A stretch of DNA of 64,000 bases from CAVSRC01 sp963732845 (GCA_963732845.1 CAVTBE010000014.1:124001-188000), one strand, 5' to 3'; shown: positions 43,425 through 52,683, numbered from the stretch's first letter. Notes: generated by a model from the sequence alone, not told the origin. Numbers and translations are program-made.

Positions 43425-44459
43425 ATGGACGTCAAACTCTCCGTCGTCGATGCCATCGGCAACACGCCTCTGATCCGCCTGCGCCGCGCCTCCGAACTCA
43501 CCGGCTGCGCCATCTATGGCAAAGCCGAATTCATGAATCCTGGTCAGTCGGTCAAGGACCGGACGGCGCGGCAGATGATCCTCGCGGCGGAGCAGCGCGG
43601 CGAGCTGAAGCCGGGCGGACTGATCGTCGAGGCGACCGCCGGCAATACCGGCATCGGACTGGCGCTGGTGGCGGGCGCGCGCGGCTACCGCACGATCATC
43701 GTCATCCCCGAGACCCAGAGCACGGAGAAGAAGCAGGCGCTGCGGCTGGCCGGCGCGACGCTGGTCGAGGTGCCCGCCAGGCCCTACAGCGACCCCAACA
43801 ACTATCAGCATGTCGGCCGGCGGCTCGCCGACCAGTTGCGCGCCAGCGAGCCGAACGGCGTGCTCTTCGCCGACCAGTGGAACAACAACGACAACCGCGC
43901 GGCGCACTATCTCACCACCGGGCCCGAGATCTGGCGGCAGACCGGCGGCGCGGTCGAGGGCTTCATCTGCTCGGTCGGCACCGGCGGCACGCTCGCCGGT
44001 ACCGCGCAGTACCTCCGCGAGAAGCGCTCCGACATCGTCATCGGCTGCGCCGACCCTGAGGGGGCGGCGATGTTCAGCCTGTTCTCGACCGGCACGGCAG
44101 AGGCCAGCGACGGCAACTCGGTCGCCGAAGGCATCGGGCTCGGGCGGTCCACCGCGATCGTCGCGGACGTCACCGTCGAGAAGCCCTACATCGTCCCGGA
44201 TTCGGAGGCGCTGCCCATCCTCTTCGATCTCGCCGAGCATGAGGGGCTGTTGCTGGGCGGCTCCTCGGGAATCAACATTGCCGGCGCCATCCGGCTGGCG
44301 CGCGACCTCGGCCCCGGACATACCATCGTCACCGTGCTCGCGGACCACGGCATGCGCTATCAGTCGAAGCTCTACAATCCGGACTTCCTGCGGTCGCACG
44401 GCCTGCCGGTGCCAGCATGGCTGGAGGCGCGGGCAGAGATCGCGCCGCCGTTCGTCTGA
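43425..44459 (+). CDS. cysK: Cysteine synthase A (O-acetylserine sulfhydrylase-like)
   Basis: PLP enzyme that forms cysteine from O-acetylserine and sulfide. The 344-residue product has AIGNTPLIRL, the PLP lysine in NPGQSVKDRTARQMI, the substrate loop EATAGNTGIGLALVA (TAG in place of the more common TSG), the phosphate loop CSVGTGGTLAGTAQYL and the GGSSGIN segment. It is about 30 residues longer than E. coli CysK, with a C-terminal extension ending SHGLPVPAWLEARAE. The gene heads a block with alaX and sseA, all linked to cysteine/sulfur handling. Confidence 0.93.
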   Translation: MDVKLSVVDAIGNTPLIRLRRASELTGCAIYGKAEFMNPGQSVKDRTARQMILAAEQRGELKPGGLIVEATAGNTGIGLALVAGARGYRTIIVIPETQSTEKKQALRLAGATLVEVPARPYSDPNNYQHVGRRLADQLRASEPNGVLFADQWNNNDNRAAHYLTTGPEIWRQTGGAVEGFICSVGTGGTLAGTAQYLREKRSDIVIGCADPEGAAMFSLFSTGTAEASDGNSVAEGIGLGRSTAIVADVTVEKPYIVPDSEALPILFDLAEHEGLLLGGSSGINIAGAIRLARDLGPGHTIVTVLADHGMRYQSKLYNPDFLRSHGLPVPAWLEARAEIAPPFV

Positions 44460-44527
44460 CGGGAGACTGGCATCAGGCCCGCTCGAGCGGTTAGTCTGGG
44501 AAGAACCCCTTGCCCGGACGACATGCC

Positions 44528-45247
44528 ATGGCCACCGAACTCCTCTTCCGCAGCGACGCCTATCTCAACGAAACCCAGGCGACGGTGCTTGCCGTCAACG
44601 ACCGGCGCGGCATCGTGCTCGACCGCACGGTGTTCTACGCCACCGGCGGCGGACAGCCCGGCGACACCGGCACGCTGCGCCGGTCCGACGGCGATATCGC
44701 CATTGCCACAACGGTTTACGGCGACGACAAGAGCCAGATCGTGCACGTTCCGGGCGACGCCGAGCCGCTTCCCGAACCGGGCGAGACGCTCACCGCCGTG
44801 CTCGACTGGCAGCGGCGCCACCGCCACATGCGCATCCATACCGGCCTGCACCTGCTTTCGGTGGTGCTGCCCTTCCCGGTCACCGGCGGCTCGATCGGCG
44901 CCGCGGAAGGCCGCCTCGATTTCGATATCGACGGCGAGGTGCCGCCAAAGGAAGAGATCGAGGAGCGCCTCAATGCGCTCGTCGTCGCCGACTATCCGGT
45001 CCTTGACGAGTGGATCACCGACGAGGAACTCGCCGCCAATCCGGGTCTGGTCAAGACCATGAAGGTCAAGCCGCCGATGGGCTCGGGCCGCGTGCGGCTG
45101 GTCAGGATCGGCGACATCGACCTGCAGCCCTGCGGTGGCACCCATGTGCGCTCGACCGCCGAGATCGGCCGGCTCATGATTGCCAAGATGGAGAGCAAGG
45201 GCCGTCAGAACCGGCGGGTGCGCATCCGCTTCGCGGAAGGAGACTGA
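44528..45247 (+). CDS. Alanyl-tRNA editing protein (AlaX)
   Basis: Free-standing editing domain that hydrolyses mischarged Ser/Gly-tRNA-Ala. The 239-residue protein, from ATG 44528, has the Gly-rich VFYATGGGQPGDTG motif and the zinc-binding HTGLH (HxxxH) and CGGTH (CxxxH) motifs. Length and lack of the alanyl synthetase body place it among AlaX proteins. It lies between cysK and sseA with short gaps (68 and 3 bases). Confidence 0.93.
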   Translation: MATELLFRSDAYLNETQATVLAVNDRRGIVLDRTVFYATGGGQPGDTGTLRRSDGDIAIATTVYGDDKSQIVHVPGDAEPLPEPGETLTAVLDWQRRHRHMRIHTGLHLLSVVLPFPVTGGSIGAAEGRLDFDIDGEVPPKEEIEERLNALVVADYPVLDEWITDEELAANPGLVKTMKVKPPMGSGRVRLVRIGDIDLQPCGGTHVRSTAEIGRLMIAKMESKGRQNRRVRIRFAEGD

Positions 45248-45250
45248 GCC

Positions 45251-46102
45251 ATGACCGACCGTTCCCGCTGGCTGGTCTCCACCGACTGGCTCGCCGATCA
45301 TCTGACCGATCCCGACCTCGTCGTCCTCGACGGGAGCTGGCACCTGCCCGGCGGCGGCCGCGATGCCGGCCAGGAATACGCGGCGGAGCACATTCCGGGC
45401 GCGCTCTTCTTCGACATCGACGCCATCGCCGATACGAGCATTCCCCTGCCCCACATGGTGCCGTCGGCCGAGCACTTCGCCCAAGCGGTCGGTGCGCTCG
45501 GCATCGGCAACGACAGCAAGATCGTGGTCTATGACAGCATCGGCGTCTATTCGTCGCCGCGCGTCTGGTGGACCTTCAAGATTATGGGCGCGGCGGATGT
45601 CGTCGTCCTCGACGGCGGCCTGCCGGCGTGGAAGGCCGACGACCGGCTGGTGAACGACTGGCCGGTCACGCGCGAACCGCGGACCTTCATCGCCCGCTTC
45701 GACCCCTCCGCCGTGCGCGACATGGCTGAGGTACGCGACGGGGTGGCGGCGAAAACCTTCCAGCTCGTCGATGCGCGGCCGGCGGCGCGCTTCCGCGGCG
45801 AGGTGCCGGAGCCTCGCAACTGGGTCAAGTCCGGCCGCGTTCCGGGCAGCTACAACGTGCCCGTCAGCGAACTCATCGCCAATGGGCGGCTGAAGGAGCC
45901 GGAGGCCATCCGGGCGGCCTTCGTGGCGGCCGGAGTCGACCTCGCCAAACCGATCGTTGCCAGCTGCGGCTCGGGCGTCAACGCCACCATCCTGACGCTG
46001 GCGCTCGATACGCTGGGGATCGGCAGCGCCGTCTATGACGGTTCGTGGACGGAATGGGGCGCCCGCGACGACATGCCGATCGCCACCGGAACCGATCCCT
46101 GA
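45251..46102 (+). CDS. sseA: 3-mercaptopyruvate sulfurtransferase (SseA)
   Basis: Two-domain rhodanese (283 residues) that transfers sulfur from 3-mercaptopyruvate. The N-domain has WLADHLTDPDLVVLDGSWHL and HIPGALFFDID; the C-domain has QLVDARPAARFRG, GRVPGSYNVPVSEL and the catalytic loop CGSGVNA. The catalytic Cys is present; the usual Thr of the mercaptopyruvate-type CGSGVTA loop is Asn here, which may tune specificity. Start ATG 45251 is 3 bases after alaX. Confidence 0.93.
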   Translation: MTDRSRWLVSTDWLADHLTDPDLVVLDGSWHLPGGGRDAGQEYAAEHIPGALFFDIDAIADTSIPLPHMVPSAEHFAQAVGALGIGNDSKIVVYDSIGVYSSPRVWWTFKIMGAADVVVLDGGLPAWKADDRLVNDWPVTREPRTFIARFDPSAVRDMAEVRDGVAAKTFQLVDARPAARFRGEVPEPRNWVKSGRVPGSYNVPVSELIANGRLKEPEAIRAAFVAAGVDLAKPIVASCGSGVNATILTLALDTLGIGSAVYDGSWTEWGARDDMPIATGTDP

Positions 46103-46203
46103 CCGATACGTTCATACCCGGTTCAACTCGCGCCGCGTAGTGACGGCGCGATCAGCGGGGAAACCCGCCGTGGCCCATGAGTTGGGCCCCGAACCGCGAG
46201 GGA

Positions 46204-47919
46204 ATGAACCATATGCTCAATGCCAATCGCTTTCTGCTGGCCGGCGTGGCGATCGCCATGGTCAGCGGATCGCCAGTTTCTGCCGCATCGCAGGTCCCGC
46301 GACCGATCCTGCTGGCGCAGGCCGACACTCAGGTGCCGGAGGCCGTCGCCGAGGCCGAAGCCAAGGTCGAGGCCGCCAACGCAGCACTGCGCGAGGCCAT
46401 GGCCAGCGGCGAAGGCGTCAAGGAAGCCCGGCAGGCGTTGTTCGCCGCGATGCGGACGCTGAACGACGCACGCGACGCGGCCGGCTTGCCGCCGGCCACC
46501 GCAGATGTGCCGCCGCCGAATCAGATGCCACCGATCGATAAGGCGAAGGCGCCGCCGCTGCCCGAGGAGGCTCCGGTGCCCGCCGTCGAGGCGAAGAAGC
46601 AGAAGCCCAAGCTGCCGGCCGACGAGGCCAAGGCGCCGCCGCTGCCTGAAGAGACCCCGGCGCCCCCTGCCGAGGCGATGGAGCAGAAGCCCAAGCTGCC
46701 GGCCGACGAGGCCAAGGCGCCGCCGCCTGAAGAGACGCCGGCGCCCCCTGCCGAGGCGAAGAAGCAGAAGCCCAAGCCGGCGATCGACGAGGCCAAGGCG
46801 CCGCCGCCGCCCGAGGAGGCTCCGGTGCCTACCACCGAAGCGAAGAAGCAGAAACCCAAGCTGCCGGCCGACGAGGCCAAGGCGCCGCCGACCGCGCAGG
46901 CTCCTGCCCTGCAGGCCAAGGGCGAAGCGCCGACGTTCGATCCGTCCCTGCTCAAGAAGCCGCACCCGCGCTTCGGCGAAGCCCCCAAGGGCGAGGACAA
47001 GACGCAACTGCCCAAGGAGGAAGCGCAGATCCCGAAGGGCGGCGAGGTGAAAGCCGGCGCCGGCCGAACCATCGTCAAGGAAGACAATGGCCAGGTCACC
47101 GTCCGTCACGACGACACCGACCGCTTCCGCCAGGCGGGTGGCAATGTCGACGTGCAAAAAGGCCCCAACGGCACGACGACGACCACCGTCAACCGGACCG
47201 GCGGCGTGCAGGTCGTCACGGTCCGCGATCGCGATGGCAACATCCTGCAGCGCTACCGCAAGGACAAGAACGGCCAGATCGAGGTGCTGATCGGCGAGGC
47301 CGGCCCGCAAAAGAACGGGCGCCAGCCGCCGCCGCCCAAAGCGCCGGCGCCGCAGGCGAGCTTCGACTTCCATGTCCTGCTTCCGCCGCTGAAGCTCAAC
47401 ATCCCGCACGACCAGTACGTGGTGGAGAGCAGCCGTGCCTCGCGCCAGGACCTCACCCGGACCTTCGGCGCGCCGCCGGTCGAGAAAGTCGAGCGCCCCT
47501 ACACGCTCGAGGAAATCCGGCGCAGCGACCGTATCCGCAACAAGGTGCGCCGCGTCGATTTCGACACGGTCACCTTCGAGTTCGGCAGCGCCATTCTGCC
47601 GGACGACCAGATCCCGGAGGTGCAGAAGGTCGGCGAAGCCATGCGTGCGGTGCTCGACCAGGACCCCAACCAGGTCTTCCTGATCGAGGGCCATACCGAC
47701 GCGGTTGGTTCGGACCTCGCCAACCTGGCCCTGTCCGACCGTCGGGCGGAAACGGTGGCGGAGATCCTCACTTACTACTTCACCATCCCGCCCGAGAACC
47801 TGGTGACCCAGGGCTATGGCGAGCAGTTCCTGAAGGTGCCGACCACCGGACCGGAGCGCGAGAACCGCCGCGTTGCGTTCCGCAACATCACGCCGCTGAT
47901 GCGCACCGGCGCACGCTGA
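46204..47919 (+). CDS. OmpA-family outer-membrane protein with Pro/Ala/Lys repeat region
   Basis: A 571-residue envelope protein. A signal peptide (residues ~1-28, ending near VSAAS) is followed by a helical region (QVPEAVAEAEAKVEAANAAL). Residues ~110-230 form an imperfect repeat rich in Lys, Pro, Ala and Glu. A degenerate middle follows (VNRTGGVQVVTVRDRDGNIL). Residues ~440-560 form an OmpA_C peptidoglycan-binding domain (TFEFGSAILPDDQIPEVQKV, LIEGHTDAVGSDLANLALSD, RRAETVAEIL, GYGEQFLKVPT). No beta-barrel is evident, so it is probably anchored by peptidoglycan binding with a flexible linker. ATG 46204 is preceded by GCGAGG. Confidence 0.88.
   Translation: MNHMLNANRFLLAGVAIAMVSGSPVSAASQVPRPILLAQADTQVPEAVAEAEAKVEAANAALREAMASGEGVKEARQALFAAMRTLNDARDAAGLPPATADVPPPNQMPPIDKAKAPPLPEEAPVPAVEAKKQKPKLPADEAKAPPLPEETPAPPAEAMEQKPKLPADEAKAPPPEETPAPPAEAKKQKPKPAIDEAKAPPPPEEAPVPTTEAKKQKPKLPADEAKAPPTAQAPALQAKGEAPTFDPSLLKKPHPRFGEAPKGEDKTQLPKEEAQIPKGGEVKAGAGRTIVKEDNGQVTVRHDDTDRFRQAGGNVDVQKGPNGTTTTTVNRTGGVQVVTVRDRDGNILQRYRKDKNGQIEVLIGEAGPQKNGRQPPPPKAPAPQASFDFHVLLPPLKLNIPHDQYVVESSRASRQDLTRTFGAPPVEKVERPYTLEEIRRSDRIRNKVRRVDFDTVTFEFGSAILPDDQIPEVQKVGEAMRAVLDQDPNQVFLIEGHTDAVGSDLANLALSDRRAETVAEILTYYFTIPPENLVTQGYGEQFLKVPTTGPERENRRVAFRNITPLMRTGAR
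46540..46890 (+). repeat. In-frame imperfect repeat encoding Lys/Pro/Ala-rich units
   Basis: About four to five copies of a roughly 75-90-bp unit encoding KAPPLPEEAPVPAVEAKKQK-like segments joined by PKLPADEA, with small unit-length changes (one copy has PPPEE, another PPPPEE). The copies differ by substitution and by whole-codon length, so slippage or unequal recombination has kept the frame. It lies inside the OmpA-family gene. Confidence 0.8.
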
Positions 47920-47941
47920 CCGGCGGCGCAACCGCAAACAG

Positions 47942-47977
47942 AAAGGGCGCACTCCCGCGGGAGCGCGCCCTTTTCCT
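47942..47977. terminator. Bidirectional intrinsic terminator between OmpA-like gene and aapP
   Basis: AAAGGGCGC-(ACTCCCGCGGGAG)-CGCGCCCTTT followed by TTCC forms a long stem with A-run on one side and T-run on the other, between convergent genes. It can terminate both transcripts. Confidence 0.9.
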
Positions 47978-47997
47978 TCAGTAACAGGATTGCCCGC

Positions 47998-48792
47998 TTA
48001 GTGCAGGATCTGGCTGAGGAAGAGCTTGGTGCGGTCGTGCTGCGGGTTGTTGAAGAACGCCTCGGGCTCGTTCTGCTCGATGATCTGGCCGGCATCCATG
48101 AAGATGACGCGGTTGGCCACCTGACGGGCGAAGCCCATCTCGTGGGTGACCACGATCATGGTCATGCCCTCCTGCGCCAGGTCGACCATCACGTCGAGCA
48201 CTTCCTTGATCATCTCCGGGTCAAGCGCCGAGGTCGGCTCGTCGAACAGCATGATGCGCGGGCTCATGCACAAGGCGCGGGCAATGGCAACGCGCTGCTG
48301 CTGGCCGCCGGAGAGTTGGCCGGGATACTTTTTCGCCTGCTCGGGGATCTTGACGCGCGTGAGATAGCGCATGGCGACCTCCTCGGCCTCCTTCTTCGGC
48401 ATCTTGCGGACCCAGATCGGCGCCAGCGTGCAGTTCTCCAGGATGGTGAGGTGCGGGAACAGGTTGAAGTGCTGGAACACCATGCCGACCTCGCGGCGGA
48501 TCTCGTCGATGCGCTTGAGGTCGCTGGTCAGCTCGATGCCGTCGACGACGATCTTGCCCTTCTGATGCTCCTCCAGCCGGTTGACGCAGCGGATCACGGT
48601 CGACTTGCCCGAGCCCGACGGCCCGCAAACGACGATGCGTTCGCCGCGCATGACCTTGAGGTTGATGTTCCTGAGAACGTGGAAGTCGCCGAACCACTTG
48701 TTCATGTCGACGATCTCGATGGCGACGTCGGTCTGCGATACCTGCATGCCCGGACGTTCGGGTGCGGTGGTGGCAGCGGCTGTTTCACTCAT
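47998..48792 (-). CDS. aapP: General L-amino acid ABC transporter ATP-binding protein (AapP)
   Basis: ATPase of the general amino-acid permease, 264 residues. Walker A CGPSGSGKSTVIRCVNRLE, Q-loop FQHFNLFPHLTILEN, signature LSGGQQQRVAIARA, Walker B IMLFDEPTSALDPEM and H-loop VVTHEMGFARQVANRVIFMD are of the polar amino-acid (GlnQ/HisP) class. It is the last gene of the aapJQMP operon and stops 20 bases before a shared terminator. Confidence 0.95.
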   Translation of the reverse strand: MSETAAATTAPERPGMQVSQTDVAIEIVDMNKWFGDFHVLRNINLKVMRGERIVVCGPSGSGKSTVIRCVNRLEEHQKGKIVVDGIELTSDLKRIDEIRREVGMVFQHFNLFPHLTILENCTLAPIWVRKMPKKEAEEVAMRYLTRVKIPEQAKKYPGQLSGGQQQRVAIARALCMSPRIMLFDEPTSALDPEMIKEVLDVMVDLAQEGMTMIVVTHEMGFARQVANRVIFMDAGQIIEQNEPEAFFNNPQHDRTKLFLSQILH

Positions 48793-48807
48793 CGGTGCTT
48801 CCCTCGT

Positions 48808-50373
48808 TCAACGCCTGTGGCCGGTGTCGAGCCGGCGTTCCGTGTACATGGAGTAACGCGACATGCCGAAGCAGAAGAGCCAGAAGACGAAGGCGGCGAA
48901 GACGTAGCCGGTCGCTGGCGTCTTGTAGGTGGTCCAGTTCGAGTCGGAGAAGTTGAGCTGGACGATGCCGAGCAGATCGAACAGCCCGATGATGAGCACC
49001 AGGCTGGTGTCCTTGAACAGGCTGATGAAGCTGTTGACGATGCCCGGAATGACGATCTTCAGCGCCTGCGGCAGGATGATCATCTGCATCATGCGCCAGT
49101 ATGGCAGGCCGAGCGCCTGGGCCCCCTCGTATTGGCCCTTGGGGATCGCCTGCAGTCCGCCGCGCACGGTCTCCGCCATATAGGCCGAGGTGAACAGCGC
49201 GACGCCGATCAGCGCCCGCAAGAGCTTGTCGAAGTTGACGCCCGGCGGCAGGAACACCGGCAGCATGACACTGGACATGAACAGCACGGTGATCAGCGGC
49301 ACGCCGCGCCAGAACTCGATGAAGACGATCGAGGCGAACTTGATCACCGGCAAGTTTGAGCGCCGGCCGAGCGCCAGCAGGACGCCGATCGGCAGCGAGC
49401 TGACCATGGCGACGATGGCGACCACCAGGGTCACCAACAGGCCGCCCCAAAGCTGGGTCTCGACGTATGACAGGTGAAAATCGAAGGTCAGCAGTGCAAC
49501 CACCACCAGGAACCCGATGATGATCGCCCACACCGTCCACAGCGTTCCGCTGCCGGGTCGCTCGGGCGTTCTGTATATCGCGAGGGACCCCGCCGCCGCG
49601 GCGATAGCCGCGGCAATGCCGGTGAGGATCGTGAAAATGGACAGCGACAGCCCGGCAAGCGCGACCGGCGGATCGGGAAGCGCGAAAGGCGCAATCGCCA
49701 GCACGATCACCGCCATTGCGGCGATCGTCGCCGCGCGCCCGGCGGGCGAGGCGCTCATGGCACCGGCCACCACGCCGGTCACCACGCAGCCCACCAGCAA
49801 CAGGGTGGCGACGAAGCCGGCGGGAAATCCGAAATGGCCGCCGGTGAGCAGGATCAACGCGGCAATGGGGAAGACGACCAGCAGGAAGAGCGCGTTCTCG
49901 CGCTTGAACGGCACCCGCGGGATGGCCATCGGGATCAGGCCGGCGACGAGCAGGATCCCCGTCAGGTTGACCCGCCAGCGCTCGTCGATCGGGTAACGGC
50001 CATACATGAACTGGGCGAACTTGGCGTCGACGAAAGCCCAGCAGGCGCCGGTTCCCGGCACCAGGCAGGCCTCGCGGCTATCGCCCACCCAGACGGCATG
50101 GATGAACGCCCAGTTGATAATCGGCGGCACGATCCATACGACGAACGCGAGGCCGATGAGCGTCAGGATGGTGTTGGTGACGTTCGAAAACAGATTGGCG
50201 CGCAGCCAGCCGATAGCACCGACCTCGCTCGGCGGCGGCGCCAGGGTCGGCTCCTCCTCGCGCCGATAATAGGCGAACTGCTCGGCCGAGGAGCGCTCGA
50301 CGGCAGCGCCCTTATGGTGGCGCGAGCTACGGCGTCGCCGGTCGCCGTCGTCCATGATCGTGTCGTCAGCCAT
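48808..50373 (-). CDS. aapM: General L-amino acid ABC transporter permease (AapM), enlarged
   Basis: Inner-membrane subunit of the Aap system. The 521 residues are well above the ~390-430 usual for AapM. The C-terminal half has the HisM-type permease core (ETQLWGGLLVTLVVAIVAMV, SLPIGVLLALGRRSNLPVIK, FIEFWRGVPLITVLFM, EGAQALGLPYWRMMQMIILP). The N-terminal half includes the Aap-specific WLRANLFSNVTNTILTLIGL and an extra hydrophobic Gly/Ala-rich block around residues 150-290 with about four additional predicted helices, which accounts for the excess length. An Arg-rich leader precedes it. It overlaps aapQ region by 3 bases spacing. Confidence 0.9.
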   Translation of the reverse strand: MADDTIMDDGDRRRRSSRHHKGAAVERSSAEQFAYYRREEEPTLAPPPSEVGAIGWLRANLFSNVTNTILTLIGLAFVVWIVPPIINWAFIHAVWVGDSREACLVPGTGACWAFVDAKFAQFMYGRYPIDERWRVNLTGILLVAGLIPMAIPRVPFKRENALFLLVVFPIAALILLTGGHFGFPAGFVATLLLVGCVVTGVVAGAMSASPAGRAATIAAMAVIVLAIAPFALPDPPVALAGLSLSIFTILTGIAAAIAAAAGSLAIYRTPERPGSGTLWTVWAIIIGFLVVVALLTFDFHLSYVETQLWGGLLVTLVVAIVAMVSSLPIGVLLALGRRSNLPVIKFASIVFIEFWRGVPLITVLFMSSVMLPVFLPPGVNFDKLLRALIGVALFTSAYMAETVRGGLQAIPKGQYEGAQALGLPYWRMMQMIILPQALKIVIPGIVNSFISLFKDTSLVLIIGLFDLLGIVQLNFSDSNWTTYKTPATGYVFAAFVFWLFCFGMSRYSMYTERRLDTGHRR

Positions 50374-50376
50374 CGC

Positions 50377-51570
50377 TCAGCGCTCCACCAGAGCGACGCG
50401 CTCATTGAACCAGTTCATGAATGCCGAGGTCGCGAGACTGATGGCGAGGTAGACCAGCATGGTGATGAAGATGACCTCAACCGCTTGGCCGGTCTGGTTC
50501 AGCACGGTGCCGGAGAATATCGAGACGAGGTCTGGATAGCCGACGGCGACGGCAAGCGAAGAGTTCTTGGTCAGGTTCAGATACTGACTGGTCAGGGGCG
50601 GAATGATCACGCGCAGCGCCTGCGGGATGATGACCAGGCGCAGGGCGGTCCCCGGCCTCAGGCCGAGCGCATAGCTGGCTTCGGTCTGGCCATGGGCGAC
50701 GGCCAGGATGCCGGCGCGGACGATCTCGCCGATATAGGTCGCCGTGTAGAGCGTCAGGCCGAGCAGCAAGGCGATGAACTCTGGAATGACGTGGATGCCG
50801 CCGACGAAATTGAAGCCCTGAAGCTTGGGGTATTCGAGTGACGCCGGCATACCCGTCGCGACGAACGCGATCGCCGGCAGGATGATCAGAACGCCCAAGC
50901 TGACTTTGAAGGTCGGGAAGATCTGTCCGGTGGCCATCTGGCGCCGGTGCGCCCAGCGCGCCAGAATCGCGATCACCGCGATCGCGACGAGGATGGTAAT
51001 TCCGGTGGCGAGGAACTCCTCATGGAATACGAAGCGCGGGAGGATCAGGCCGCGATTGTTGAGGTTGGCGCCGAGCGGCAGGTGAATGCCGTCGTGCGGG
51101 CTCGGCAGGATCACCAGCACCGCCTTGTACCAGAAGAGAAGCTGCAGCAGCACCGGGATGTTGCGCAAGGTCTCGACATAGACGGTGGCGATCTGGGCGA
51201 TGAGCCAGTTCTTCGACAGGCGGGCGATGCCCAGCATGAAGCCGATGATCGAGGCGAAGACGATGCCCAGCACCGCCACCACAAGGGTGTTGAGCAGGCT
51301 GACCAGAAACGCCTGGCCGTAAGTCGATTCCGCACTGTAGGGGATCAGCGACTGCAGGATATCGAAGCCGGCACGGCTCCAAAGAAAGCCGAAACCGGAC
51401 GCGATATGGGCGCGCTGCAGGTTCTCGATTGTGTTCGAGGCGATCCAGAGGACGAAGGCGAGCAGCCCGATGGCCAGCGCCGCCTGAAATACGATGCCGC
51501 GGAATCTCGGATCGTAGATCAGGGACGAACGCTGCTGCGGCAGCCTCTCCGCGTCAGCCTGAACCGACAT
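50377..51570 (-). CDS. aapQ: General L-amino acid ABC transporter permease (AapQ)
   Basis: Second permease, 397 residues from ATG 51570 (AGGGGGTGG upstream). It has the long Aap N-terminus (SSLIYDPRFRGIVFQAALAI), a central membrane part FLVSLLNTLVVAVLGIVFAS, ARLSKNWLIAQIATVYVETL, RNIPVLLQLLFWYKAV, and the contact loop with ALGLRPGTALRLVIIPQALR. It follows aapJ after a 93-bp gap containing a strong stem-loop. Confidence 0.94.
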   Translation of the reverse strand: MSVQADAERLPQQRSSLIYDPRFRGIVFQAALAIGLLAFVLWIASNTIENLQRAHIASGFGFLWSRAGFDILQSLIPYSAESTYGQAFLVSLLNTLVVAVLGIVFASIIGFMLGIARLSKNWLIAQIATVYVETLRNIPVLLQLLFWYKAVLVILPSPHDGIHLPLGANLNNRGLILPRFVFHEEFLATGITILVAIAVIAILARWAHRRQMATGQIFPTFKVSLGVLIILPAIAFVATGMPASLEYPKLQGFNFVGGIHVIPEFIALLLGLTLYTATYIGEIVRAGILAVAHGQTEASYALGLRPGTALRLVIIPQALRVIIPPLTSQYLNLTKNSSLAVAVGYPDLVSIFSGTVLNQTGQAVEVIFITMLVYLAISLATSAFMNWFNERVALVER

Positions 51571-51615
51571 AGTCACCACCCCCTGGCGGTACCGGGTTTT
51601 CCCGGTCACCGGATG

Positions 51616-51646
51616 CGCGGGCGGGCCGCTGCCGGCCCGCCCGACC
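51616..51646 (-). promoter_or_regulatory. Stem-loop between aapJ and aapQ (attenuator/stabiliser)
   Basis: GGGCGGGCCG and CGGCCCGCCC form a very stable stem-loop between the binding-protein gene and the first permease. No T-run follows on the minus strand. Such intercistronic hairpins raise the yield of the binding protein by stabilising the aapJ part of the message. Confidence 0.6.
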
Positions 51647-51663
51647 GATTTGACCGGCTGCGG

Positions 51664-52683
51664 CTAGCGGATCGGCATGCCGTACTGGATGCCGCCCTTC
51701 GTCGTCCACAGCGCGTTCAGGCCACGCGCGATATGCAGCGGCGAATCCTGGCCGATGTTGCGCTCGAAGATCTCGCCGTAATTGCCGACAGCCTTGAGCA
51801 TGTTCGCGGCCCAGTCGTTGGTGAGGCCCAGCGCCTCGCCAAAGGTGCCGTCGGTTCCGAGCAGCCGGCGGATCTCCTGATTGTCGCTGGTCTTCATCTC
51901 GTCGACGTTCTTCTGCGTCACGCCCAGTTCCTCGGCGTCGAGAAGCGCGTAGCTGACCCACTTGACGATGTTGAACCACTGGTCGTCGCCCTGGCGCACG
52001 ACCGGACCCAGCGGCTCCTTGGAGATGATCTCCGGGAGGATGATGTGATCGTCCGGAGTGGTCAGAGCCAGGCGCGAGGCATAGAGGCCCGATGCGTCGG
52101 TGGTGTAGGCATCGCAGCGGCCCGAATCATAGGCCTGAAGCGTCTCGTCGAGCTTCTCGAAGGCTACCGAGTTGTACTGCATGTTGTTGCGCTTGAAGTA
52201 GTCGGCGAGGTTCAGCTCGGTCGTCGTGCCGGTCTGTACGCACACCGAGGCGCCGCCAAGCTGCAGCGCGGAAGTGACGCCGAGCGACTTCTTCACCATG
52301 AAGCCCTGGCCGTCATAGTAGTTGACGCCCGCGAAGGTCAGACCCAACGAGGTGTCGCGCGACATGGTCCAGGTCGTGTTGCGCGCCAGCATGTCGATTT
52401 CGCCGGACTGCAGCGCGGTGAAGCGCTCCTTGGCGGTCAGCGGCGTGAATTTCACCGCTTTGGGGTCGCCGAAGACGGCGGCGGCTACCGCACGGCAGTA
52501 GTCGACGTCAAATCCCTTCCACTCGCCCTGGTCGTCGGTCGAGCCAAAGCCAATCAGGCCGGTGTTGACACCGCACTGGACGAAACCTTTCGCTTTCACG
52601 TCTTCCAGGGTCGTCGCATGGGCGGCGCCTACGACCAGCGCAGCAACGGCGCCGGCTGCAATCGTTACAAGGGTTGCTCTCAT
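51664..52683 (-). CDS. aapJ: General L-amino acid-binding periplasmic protein (AapJ)
   Basis: Periplasmic binding protein, 339 residues, with signal peptide ending near GAAHATT. The AapJ pattern is clear: TLEDVKAKGFVQCGVNTGLI, DVDYCRAVAAAVFGDPKAVK, LQSGEIDMLARNTTWTMSRD, FKRNNMQYNSVAFEKLDETL, and KTSDNQEIRRLLGTDGTFGE. Cysteines in QCGVNTGL, DYCRA and SVCVQTG are as in the family. It is the first gene of aapJQMP and diverges from metC, an order well known in rhizobia. Confidence 0.96.
   Translation of the reverse strand: MRATLVTIAAGAVAALVVGAAHATTLEDVKAKGFVQCGVNTGLIGFGSTDDQGEWKGFDVDYCRAVAAAVFGDPKAVKFTPLTAKERFTALQSGEIDMLARNTTWTMSRDTSLGLTFAGVNYYDGQGFMVKKSLGVTSALQLGGASVCVQTGTTTELNLADYFKRNNMQYNSVAFEKLDETLQAYDSGRCDAYTTDASGLYASRLALTTPDDHIILPEIISKEPLGPVVRQGDDQWFNIVKWVSYALLDAEELGVTQKNVDEMKTSDNQEIRRLLGTDGTFGEALGLTNDWAANMLKAVGNYGEIFERNIGQDSPLHIARGLNALWTTKGGIQYGMPIR

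Noticed and set aside
46540..46890. CRISPR array
   Set aside because: The repeats are in-frame, contiguous, lack spacers and encode a Pro/Ala/Lys-rich linker.
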